A stretch of 64,000 nt of DNA from JAWXBA01 sp048499805 (GTDB lineage: Bacteria; Gemmatimonadota; Gemmatimonadetes; Gemmatimonadales; GWC2-71-9): assembly GCA_048499805.1 (NCBI GenBank), contig JASNZF010000001.1, forward strand, positions 1-64,000. Direction: 5' to 3'. The translations under genes were made by a program, and so were the position numbers. Of this stretch, positions 37,415 through 44,631 are shown piece after piece (within the stretch, counting starts at the first letter, position 1; the number at the start of each line of letters is the position of its first letter). A model generated the notes under the pieces. It was not told the origin of the DNA, searched no databases, and saw nothing but the letters and a program-made list of their open reading frames with translations.

Positions 37415-39119
37415 TCCCGACCACCGTGCGCGACCCATCGTCCGCCAGCACCGGCAGGCGACCCACCTTGGCCTGCACCATGCGATCCGCCGCGTCCCGC
37501 AGGGACTGATGCCCCTGGACCACGATGGGGGCGCGACGGATCAGAGCGCGGAGCGGTGCGTCTTCCGCCACCTCGGCATGCTGAATGTCCCGGCGGGTCA
37601 GGAGCCCCACCAGCCGGCCCTCCCCGTCCACGACCGGAAATCCCTGGTGGGTGGACGCATGGTCCCCCGTCAGCCAGTTCCGCGTCGCGCCGACCGTGGC
37701 ATCGGCCGCGAGCGTCACTACCTGCCGCCATGCGTGATCCCGCACCAGGAGGCGCTCCAGGAAGTCGGCCGAATACTCGGTAATGACCGGGGTGCCCCGC
37801 CGCGCCAGTCGCTCCGTCATGATGGTGTAGCGAATGGTGCGGAGGGAAATCAGGTACGCGCCGGTACAGCCGGCCAGCAGCGGCAGGAGCCCCATGGGCT
37901 GGTGCGTGGCCTCGAAGGCGAAGACCACCGAGGCGAGCAGGGCGCGGGAAGCCCCCGTGAACGCCGCCGCCATGCCGACGAGGCCGGCCACCCGGGGGTC
38001 GATCCCCAGCATCGGGAGGAGCGCGGCGGCGCCCGCCCCGACCAGCACCCCGGCTCCGCCGCCAATGGTGAAGAGCGGGGCGAGGGTCCCGCCGGCGGTA
38101 CCGCTGCCGAGCGCGATCGACCAGGAGATGAGTTTGGCGATGACCAGCAGGAGCAGCGCCTGGCCGGCCAGGCTGCCGTCCAGCAGTTGCTGGATATTGT
38201 CGTAGCCGACGCCGAGGGTCTTCGGCGACAGGTAGCCCATCAGGCCGACCACGATGCCGCCGAGCGCCGGCCACCACATCCAGTGGATGGGGAGCCGTTC
38301 GAAGGCGTCCTCGATGCGGTAGAGCCCCTTGGTGATGACGACGCCGAGCCAGCCGATCAGGACGCCGATGACGGTGTAGGCGGCCAGCGCCATCCCCGAG
38401 GGGGTGGCCATGAACTCCATCGGAAAGACGGCGGCCGGGCCGTGCACGGCAATGCGGAACCCGGCCGCTGCCGCCGAGGCCAGCGCCACCGGCGCCAGCG
38501 AGCGCGGGCGGTATTCGAAGAGGAGGAGCTCGACCGCGAGGAGGGTCGCCGAGACGGGGGAGCCGAACACCGCCGACATGCCGGCGGCCGCGCCCGCCGC
38601 CAGCAGCGTCTTCCGTTCGTCCGCGGTGACGCGGAGGGCCTGCCCCACGAGCGAGCCGAGCGCGCCGCCGGAGGCGATGATCGGGCCCTCGGCGCCAAAG
38701 GGCCCGCCGGTGCCGATCGACACGGCGCTCCCGACCGGCTTGAGGAGGGTGACCCGCGGCGGGATCCGGCTCTCGCCCACCAGCACCCGCTCCATGACCT
38801 CGGGAATCCCGTGGCCGCGAATGGCCGGCGACCCCCAGCGCGCCATGACCCCGACGAGGAGGCCGCCGAGCACCGGCACCACGATCACCTAGGGGCCGAG
38901 CGTGTTGCCGGCGGGCGAGGTGAAGGCGAGCGACCACCGCCCGTAGAAGCTCAGGTTGGTGATGAGACCGATCAGCGCCATCAGCGCCTCGGCCAGCACC
39001 CCGGCGCCGAGCGCGATGACGATGGCGAGGCCCGAGACCAGGAGCAGGCGTCGATCGGCCAGCGGAGCGGATTCAGGTGGCCTGTGCCACGGCAGGGTGG
39101 TGTCGATCGATTGAGTCAT
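37329..39119 (-). pseudogene. ClC chloride channel with CBS domains, amber-interrupted
   Basis: One continuous frame (596 codons) from ATG 39119 to 37329 is broken only by TAG at 38891-38889, in GGC-CCC-TAG-GTG where TGG (Trp) would fit. Upstream 76 codons hold the first membrane helix; downstream are the ClC selectivity motifs RGHGIPEVMERVL, GTGGPFGAEGPIIASGGALGS (Glu gate) and AGGTLAPLF, and two CBS domains at the C-terminus. A single G-to-A change, a sequencing error or readthrough could explain it. GTG at 38888 could in theory restart translation but would omit the first helix. Confidence 0.85.
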
Positions 39120-39285
39120 GGGGCGCTATTCGACAGAGAAGGTGACAGGGACTCATGGGAAGGCGGTTCAACTGCCAACTGCAGGGATATCGATCGCAGA
39201 CAAGGTAACAGGATTCGAGGGGTTGTTGAAACAAGCACTCCGCCCGAGCCGTCAGGCTCAAGCGGGGTCAGCAGTTATGTCACAG
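39120..39285. other. Intergenic, terminator-like hairpin next to tRNA repeat
   Basis: No gene is supported. A hairpin CCGC-GAGCC...GGCTC-GCGG (39240-39265) precedes the tRNA fragment, in the same position and of the same shape as the terminator at 16993-17022 but with a different stem sequence. Confidence 0.5.
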
Positions 39286-39328
39286 TGGGCCTGGGAGGAG
39301 TTGAACCTCCGACCTCATGCTGATCGGG
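39286..39328 (-). other. Second tRNA-Ile-like 3' half (att-like repeat)
   Basis: Matches 17041-17083 at 40 of 43 positions and in the same orientation: acceptor strand, T arm and anticodon-arm side, with GATCAG where the first copy has GATAAG. No 5' half is present. The two copies bound a 22-kb segment. Confidence 0.7.
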
Positions 39329-39762
39329 CGCCACAGGAGGGCACCAAGTCCGACCACATGTCGGACTTCCTAGCGGGAAACCTGGGTGTCTGGCGGGAAG
39401 TGGCACGCACTAAACGACTGCAAGCGGTCCGCAAAGGACACTGAACGGACACCAAGACGCCCCTACCAGCCCACGGCGCGGGCGTTTTGTGGCCCCAGAG
39501 ACCCGCGAGCGAGGCCTACCCTCGCATGCTGTTCTCTTGCAGTCCCATCTGGGATTGCCGCGCATTTTGCCATCTAACTACCGCCTGGGGTGGATAGGCC
39601 GCCGGAAATCAGGCCATTTCAGGCGTGGTCAGGCCCGGTTTGGCGTCTACCCAAGTGCGGGATGCTCGGTAACGGCGTCGCCCGGCCCGCAGTCTTTCCA
39701 GATTAGGCCGCAGCCCGTACCTTAGAACGGTACGCAATTAGAGTACTACTCCGTCCAATAGA
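39329..39762. other. Intergenic region without supported gene
   Basis: About 430 bp. Contains a perfect 9-bp hairpin AAGTCCGAC/GTCGGACTT at about 39347-39369 and one isolated R''-like ATCTAAC at 39572 without partner. Translations here resemble the familiar spurious peptides read from antisense tRNA sequence and are not genes. Confidence 0.4.
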
Positions 39763-40832
39763 CGTTAGCAACTGTCTTGAAAGTCAAGCGTGTTCGGGGT
39801 CCCACCGGCGGTTGTGCTTGAGCATAGCGTTGAGGATGGTCAGCAGCTTCCGCATGCAGGCCGTGGCCGCGACCTTGAAGGGCTTGCCCGCGGCCCGGAG
39901 CCGCTCGTAGAAGACCCGGAGTACCGGGTTGTGCTTGATCCCAACCAGGGCAGCCATGTAGTGCACCGCTCGCACGGGGGCCCGACCGCCCCAGACCATG
40001 CGTTTGCCGCGCATCGTGCCGCTGTCCCGATTCAGTGGCGCCACCCCGACGAGCGCCGCGATCTGGTGGCGGGACAGGTGACCGAGTTCAGGGAGCGTAG
40101 CGAGGGGCGTGAGCGTCGTGACCTGCCCGACGCCGGGTACGCTGGTCAGGAGTTCGGCCTTGGCTCGATACAGCGGACTCGCCGCGACGGCTTCCTGGAG
40201 ATCGCCGTTGACGTCGGCCAGCCGCTTCTCGAGCCAGCGAATATGCTGGCTGATGTCGCGCTTGACCGGGCCCCGGGCAAAGCCCAGCCGGTTCTTCTCC
40301 GCCGTCAGCATCTCGACGATCTGCCGACGGCGTGTCAGCAGGCTCTCGAGCAGCTGCGCCGCCTCATCCAGAAGCGCGCGGGGCTCCGGGCGGATCCGCT
40401 GGGCGAAGTCCGCGAGGATCGCCGCGTCGAGGGCGTCGGTCTTGGCTAGGCGGCCCATGGCCTTGGCAAAATCCCGGACCTGGCGGGGATTGACCACGGC
40501 GACCGGCAGGCCGGCGTTCGCCAAGGTGATGGCGGCGAGGAACTCAAAGCCCCCGGTGGCCTCCAGGACAATGAGACTCGGGGCGAGGGCGATGAGCCGG
40601 GGTACCAGCTCGGCAAGACCATGCTCATCGTTTGTCACCGTCCAGTCTTCCCCGTCGGGTATAGAGGCGATGTCGAGGGTCGCCTTGGCAACATCAATGC
40701 CGATGAAGTGGTCCATGTGTGCCTCCACCCAGGGAAACGATCGGCGTGGCCCAACCTTGCGTGATGCGGGGTCCAGCCCCGGCAACTGTTCGGGCTCTCG
40801 GCGATCAACGACGGGTGGCACCCAGGCTAACG
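39763..40832 (-). mobile_element. IS110-family insertion sequence (approximate limits)
   Basis: One transposase gene flanked by short complementary heptamers CGTTAGC (39763-39769) and GCTAACG (40826-40832), compatible with the subterminal repeats of the IS1111 group. Exact ends are not determinable because this family lacks proper terminal repeats and target duplications. Confidence 0.55.
39784..40716 (-). CDS. IS110-family transposase
   Basis: ATG 40716 gives 310 residues. N-terminal DEDD catalytic domain: FIGIDVAKATLDIA (first Asp), LIVLEATGGFEFL (Glu), KTDALDAAILADFA (final Asp pair). C-terminal transposase_20 domain: LLTSVPGVGQVTTLTPLATLPELGHLSRHQIAALVGVAPLNRDSG with the following RAPVRAVHYMAALVG. 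The gene looks intact. Members of the related IS1111-attC group insert in integron attC sites, relevant because a cassette-like unit follows. Confidence 0.93.
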   Translation of the reverse strand: MDHFIGIDVAKATLDIASIPDGEDWTVTNDEHGLAELVPRLIALAPSLIVLEATGGFEFLAAITLANAGLPVAVVNPRQVRDFAKAMGRLAKTDALDAAILADFAQRIRPEPRALLDEAAQLLESLLTRRRQIVEMLTAEKNRLGFARGPVKRDISQHIRWLEKRLADVNGDLQEAVAASPLYRAKAELLTSVPGVGQVTTLTPLATLPELGHLSRHQIAALVGVAPLNRDSGTMRGKRMVWGGRAPVRAVHYMAALVGIKHNPVLRVFYERLRAAGKPFKVAATACMRKLLTILNAMLKHNRRWDPEHA

Positions 40833-40931
40833 AACGGGCTCGAGGCCCCTAGGCGCAGCGGGTTACCACCCTATCCAGAAGTTACTGTAAACGTCAGATT
40901 TAGAGATACAAGGCCGTCACCGCAGGGAGCG

Positions 40932-41732
40932 ATGAATCCACAGAACGCAGCCTTTCTCTTGCTCGGCCTAGCGAGCGCTCCACTTGCCGCTCAGGATTCC
41001 CTCGCTCCAGTCTCAAGTGCCCTGGTAGGCCTCGATCACGTCGTCGTGGCAGTAGCTGACCTAGAGGTGGCTACCGCGAGTTTTCGGTGTCTAGGATTCG
41101 CCCCCAAGAACGGTCGCCTCCATTCGAACGGGCTGATGAACCGGCACCTCGAATTCGGGGACGGCACTGAGATCGAGCTCATGGCTGTGATCGAACAGCC
41201 CGGTGATGACATCGCGCGTGGCTATGCGGCGTTTCTTGCCGAAGGTGGCGAGGGCGGAGCCTTTCTGGCTCTGCGCGGCCAGCTAGACTCGGTCCTCGCT
41301 GCTGCCGCACGAGCGGGGATCGACGCCATGCCCATTGCTTCAGGCGGCTTCCGGTACGTCACCTTTCCTTCGCCTGGGTTGGCCGCCGTGTTTGTGGTCG
41401 AATACGCGTCAGGTGGTGAGGGTGCAGGTCCGACGGCCGCGCACGTGAATGGGGCTGCAGGTATCTCGACGGTGTGGGTAGAGGGATCCCAGGCCCTGGT
41501 TGAACTCCTGCTTGCTCTGGGCGCCGATCCGCTCGGCGACGGGAGGCTGCCAGATGGTCGTTTGGGGACGACGTTTGCGGTGAGTGGAGGGACCGTTGTG
41601 GTGGCACCCGCGCTTGTGGCCCGTCCAAGGGTTGTCGGTGTGGAGCTTCAGCCTTCCTCGCCGACCAACCGTGCGTGGCCACCCACCGAGACGCACGGCG
41701 TGTGGCTGGGCTTCAGGAGGCCTGGAGGGTGA
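40932..41732 (+). CDS. Exported VOC/glyoxalase-like protein (orphan cassette)
   Basis: ATG 40932 after GGGAGC gives 266 residues. Signal peptide residues 1-20 (FLLLGLASAPLAAQ). The rest is a VOC (glyoxalase-like) fold: ALVGLDHVVVAVADLEVATASFRCLGFAPKNGR, then NRHLEFGDGTEIELMAVI with the usual His and Glu metal positions, and a second repeat in the C-terminal half. Substrate unknown. It is followed 2 bases later by an attC-like site, so it appears to be an integron cassette outside the main array, just right of the IS110 copy. Confidence 0.8.
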   Translation: MNPQNAAFLLLGLASAPLAAQDSLAPVSSALVGLDHVVVAVADLEVATASFRCLGFAPKNGRLHSNGLMNRHLEFGDGTEIELMAVIEQPGDDIARGYAAFLAEGGEGGAFLALRGQLDSVLAAAARAGIDAMPIASGGFRYVTFPSPGLAAVFVVEYASGGEGAGPTAAHVNGAAGISTVWVEGSQALVELLLALGADPLGDGRLPDGRLGTTFAVSGGTVVVAPALVARPRVVGVELQPSSPTNRAWPPTETHGVWLGFRRPGG

Positions 41733-41734
41733 CG

Positions 41735-41821
41735 GCCTAACAGGAATTGCTGCTGACCGGGTTGGCTGCGTGCTCCGGGGTGTCATGATGGTCCGGCAGC
41801 AAAACACCAGAGTCGTTTGGC
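41735..41821 (+). other. Orphan attC-like site
   Basis: R'' is GCCTAAC (41735-41741) and R' is GTTTGGC (41815-41821, one base off). Arms AATTGCTGCTGACC and GGTCCGGCAGCAAAA pair with a short mismatch. The site is 87 bp and lies 27 kb from the main array. Confidence 0.65.
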
Positions 41822-41954
41822 ACCAGATTGCCACATTCGTGTTGGGCGGGTGCGCTGCAGCGCTCTGGTGCGCACCCGCTTGGGTATCCCCTCCACCCCC
41901 CCTCCCCCACAAACTCCACCAGCGCCCGGAGCGCCGCCGAGCGATGCCGGCGGA

Positions 41955-42013
41955 GAAGCGGGGAATGGGGAATGGGAATTAGGGGCTAGGGACTAGGGGC
42001 TGGGGGCTGGGGA
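41955..42013 (+). repeat. G-rich short tandem repeat
   Basis: Runs of GGGGAATG followed by repeated GGGGCTA/GGGACTA/GGGGCTG units just before the aldo/keto reductase gene. Five or more G-runs close together could form a G-quadruplex on the coding strand. Confidence 0.6.
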
Positions 42014-42044
42014 GGCGCCAAAATTACGAGGCAGGGAGGATCCC

Positions 42045-43031
42045 ATGGAAACGCGCACACTCGGCCGGAGCGGCCTCAAGGTCTCGACCCTCGGCCTCGG
42101 ATGCATGGGGCTCAGCTTCGGCTACGGACCCGCCACCGAACGGCAGGCGGCCATCCGCTTGATCCGGGACGCGGTGGATCGCGGGGTGACCCTGTTCGAC
42201 ACCGCCCAGGTCTACGGCCCGTTCACCAACGAGGACCTGGTGGGCGAGGCGCTGGCCCCGGTGCGCAACCAGGTGGTGATCGCGACCAAGTTCGGCTGGA
42301 ACTTTGAAGCCGGCGCCACCAACGGGCTCAACAGCCGGCCCGAGTACATCCGGGCGCAGACCGAGGCGTCGCTCAAGCGGCTGCGCACCGACCATATCGA
42401 CCTCTACTACCAGCACCGGGTGGACCCGGCAGTGCCGATCGAGGAGGTGGCCGGGGCGGTCCGAGAGCTGATCGAGGCCGGCAAGATCAGGCATTTCGGG
42501 CTCTCGGAGGCCGGCACCGGCACGATCCGCCGGGCCCACGCGGTCCAGCCGGTCACCGCGCTGCAGAGCGAGTACTCGCTGTGGTGGCGGGAGCCCGAGG
42601 AGCAGATCCTCCCCACCCTCGAGGAGCTCGGCATTGGGTTCGTGTCGTTCAGCCCACTCGGCAGGGGATTCCTGACCGGAAAGATCGACGCCAACACCAG
42701 CTTCACCCCCGATGATTTCCGGAGCGGCGTCCCCCGCTTCTCGGAGGAGAACCGCCGGGCCAACCAGGCGCTGGTGGAGGCGGTAGCGCGACTCGCCGAG
42801 TCGAAGGGCGCCACGCCGGCGCAAGTCGCCTTGGCCTGGCTGCTGCAGCAGAAGCCCTGGATCGTGCCGATCCCCGGCACCACCAAGCTGCACCGTCTCG
42901 AGGAAAACCTCGGCGGGGCCACCCTGGTACTATCGGAGGCCGACCTGGCCGGGATCGGGCAGGTACTCGACAGCTTCCCGGTCCAGGGGCATCGTTACAG
43001 CGAGGCGTCGCAGCGGATGGTGGACCGGTAG
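42045..43031 (+). CDS. Aldo/keto reductase
   Basis: A 328-residue NADPH-dependent reductase from ATG 42045 with AGGGAGG upstream. AKR signatures: LGRSGLKVSTLGLGCMGLSFGYG, GVTLFDTAQVYGPFTNEDLVGEAL (catalytic Asp and Tyr), VVIATKFGWNF (Lys), IDLYYQHRVDP (Gln-His), IRHFGLSEAG, ALQSEYSLWWR and PIPGTTKLHRLEENLG for the coenzyme. It belongs to the YajO/AKR13-like group acting on aldehydes or quinones; substrate unknown. The gene stands alone. Confidence 0.94.
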   Translation: METRTLGRSGLKVSTLGLGCMGLSFGYGPATERQAAIRLIRDAVDRGVTLFDTAQVYGPFTNEDLVGEALAPVRNQVVIATKFGWNFEAGATNGLNSRPEYIRAQTEASLKRLRTDHIDLYYQHRVDPAVPIEEVAGAVRELIEAGKIRHFGLSEAGTGTIRRAHAVQPVTALQSEYSLWWREPEEQILPTLEELGIGFVSFSPLGRGFLTGKIDANTSFTPDDFRSGVPRFSEENRRANQALVEAVARLAESKGATPAQVALAWLLQQKPWIVPIPGTTKLHRLEENLGGATLVLSEADLAGIGQVLDSFPVQGHRYSEASQRMVDR

Positions 43032-43188
43032 GCAAGCGCTCCGTCCACCCAACTTTCCCAGCCTGGTCGTCTGGCGGCCTCCCGGCGAGGCGCCATATTC
43101 CACTCCATGCAATCGGATCAACTTGCGGCGGTCGGGGCCGCCGGCCGGGGTACCAAGTTGAGGATGACTCGCCGCTGAGACTTGCCGC

Positions 43189-43887
43189 TCAAGGGGCCTG
43201 GCGGGCGATGGCACCGAGGCGTTCCCGGACCACGGCAACGAAGTGTGCGGGGTCCTGGGTGTTGCTCAGGTTGGCTGCCAGCAGGTCCTCGAACCCGTCA
43301 TGCGCAAGGAACAACCTGGTCTGGTTCGCGACGAACGCACTCACCCGAGCCGACGCGCCACCAATCTCGGCGACCACAGTATCCCTGGCGGCCAGGAGGG
43401 CAAGAATGTCCTCCAGGTCGTGGCTCGCAAACGGGTCGCTCGCTCCGCGGTCGCGGTAGGCGGCCCACTTCAGCGCGAGAAACACCGGGGCACTCGCGAT
43501 CCGTACCCGGACCCCATCCCCAAGATCGACGTCAACGCTGGTCGTGAGAGATTCACGATCCCACTCTTGTCCCGATCCGCCAGGGTGTGCTCCACAGGGA
43601 ATGAGGTCGAGGATGTCCCCGCCCGGGGAGCGCCACCGATGGATGTGGTGGGTCTGATCGCCGGGCTGCGCGAACCCCAGGGATCGCAGCCGGTCATGCA
43701 AACGGCCGACGTCCGTATAGGAACTGGACCCGACCACGGCATCCACATCCTTCGTCGGTCGAGCCCGGTCGAACGCTGGGTCGGTCTGCAACAGCGGGGC
43801 GATGGCACCGCCGATGAATACGATCTCGTCCGCCAGCGCACCCAGCGTTATCGCGACGCGCCTGATTCGGGCGACCGATGGATGCAC
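43189..43887 (-). CDS. AbiEii-like nucleotidyltransferase
   Basis: A 232-residue protein from GTG 43887. The minimal nucleotidyltransferase core reads EIVFIGGAIAPLLQTD then RPTKDVDAVV (GG...TxDxD pattern), with a later acidic strand in GGDILDLIPCG, and LALKWAAYRDRGASDPFASHDLEDIL in the helical part. This is typical for AbiEii/MenA-like toxins, which modify tRNA or other targets with NTPs. It lies 7 bases after a winged-helix gene, the usual place of the AbiEi-type antitoxin. Confidence 0.85.
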   Translation of the reverse strand: MHPSVARIRRVAITLGALADEIVFIGGAIAPLLQTDPAFDRARPTKDVDAVVGSSSYTDVGRLHDRLRSLGFAQPGDQTHHIHRWRSPGGDILDLIPCGAHPGGSGQEWDRESLTTSVDVDLGDGVRVRIASAPVFLALKWAAYRDRGASDPFASHDLEDILALLAARDTVVAEIGGASARVSAFVANQTRLFLAHDGFEDLLAANLSNTQDPAHFVAVVRERLGAIARQAP

Positions 43888-43894
43888 GCGAAAC

Positions 43895-44440
43895 TCAGCC
43901 TGCGGATGGCGAGTTCACGGGCTTCACGCCCAGAACGCCGTCCAGCGCCGCCATCGCCGCGTTCCGTTCCCGTGCCTGCCCCGTCCGCAAGGCGTCAACC
44001 AGGGTAAGGAGGTTGTACAACTTCGGGGCAGTCCCGGGCAGCTTGGTGGCGTTGGGGTACAACGGAGTCAGCGCGGTGCCCCGCAGCGCACCATGGACGT
44101 CTGGCCAGACGAGGGGGGCTTCCGCGTCAAACGCTTCGCTGAGCAGGGGGCCGGAATGCGCCGTCGGAACCCCTCGCGCCTCTCGGCCGAGGGCAGCGGG
44201 ATAGGCGTGCCGCACGCCATGCACCAGGAAGTTCCTCAAGGCACTCAAGTTCGGCTGCCGAGTTCCCGGTCGGAGCAATCCAGCGTCCCGCAGGCGGCCC
44301 ACCGCTTGATGTGCCGTGCTCGCGCTCACCCCCAGCAACTCGGCCAGGTCACTGTAGGTAACGGGCTCTCCTGCTGGTTCGATAGCCAGTGCCAAGGCAA
44401 CCACGACATCTACTGGTCTGAGCGTATCCTGTTTTGTCAT
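43895..44440 (-). CDS. Winged-helix antitoxin/regulator of AbiE-like pair
   Basis: A 181-residue protein from ATG 44440. N-terminal winged HTH (PVTYSDLAELLGVSASTAHQAVGRLRDAGLLRPG), followed by a domain with ALRNFLVHGVRHAYPAALG, DAEAPLVWPDV and NATKLPGTAPKLYNLLTLVDALR. It is positioned like the antitoxin of AbiE systems and very likely represses its own promoter through the two inverted repeats just upstream. It differs from classical AbiEi in sequence, so the pair may be a separate branch. Confidence 0.8.
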   Translation of the reverse strand: MTKQDTLRPVDVVVALALAIEPAGEPVTYSDLAELLGVSASTAHQAVGRLRDAGLLRPGTRQPNLSALRNFLVHGVRHAYPAALGREARGVPTAHSGPLLSEAFDAEAPLVWPDVHGALRGTALTPLYPNATKLPGTAPKLYNLLTLVDALRTGQARERNAAMAALDGVLGVKPVNSPSAG

Positions 44441-44451
44441 AATTACTTACC

Positions 44452-44494
44452 ATCAATCAGAGATTGATATTCGCTATTCGCGAATACCGAATAT
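44452..44494 (-). promoter_or_regulatory. Tandem palindromic operators of AbiE-like pair
   Basis: ATCAATC-AGA-GATTGAT (44452-44468) is a perfect 7-bp inverted repeat. Overlapping it by two bases is a 28-bp palindrome (44467-44494) with arms ATATTCGCTATTCG and CGAATACCGAATAT, perfect but for one base pair. Both lie 12-54 bases before the ATG at 44440. Confidence 0.75.
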
Positions 44495-44631
44495 AGGCGA
44501 CAGATCCTATCCTTGCAAGGCACGAGTCACTTGGTCGCCTCGCGTGTTCCACTCCGCAACCTTTTCGCCACTCCTCCCGTAGGCCCCTGAACACCGAAGC
44601 AGACTTCCCCACCCCGCTCGAGAGCCCTGCC

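Noticed and set aside
37131..39323. 730-codon plus-strand open frame
   Set aside because: Antisense shadow of the ClC channel gene; its composition (E, R, H, G rich) is typical of antisense GC-rich frames.
39118..39444. Open frame containing WAWEELNLRPH, and the similar GLGGVEPPTSRLSGT peptide at 16950-17168
   Set aside because: These are translations of the antisense strand of the tRNA-Ile fragment, a familiar source of false genes, not real proteins.
39572..39578. ATCTAAC, a consensus-fitting R'' box left of the IS110 element
   Set aside because: No complementary arm or R' box at attC distance; the nearest GTTAGCA at 39764 is off consensus and 190 bases away.
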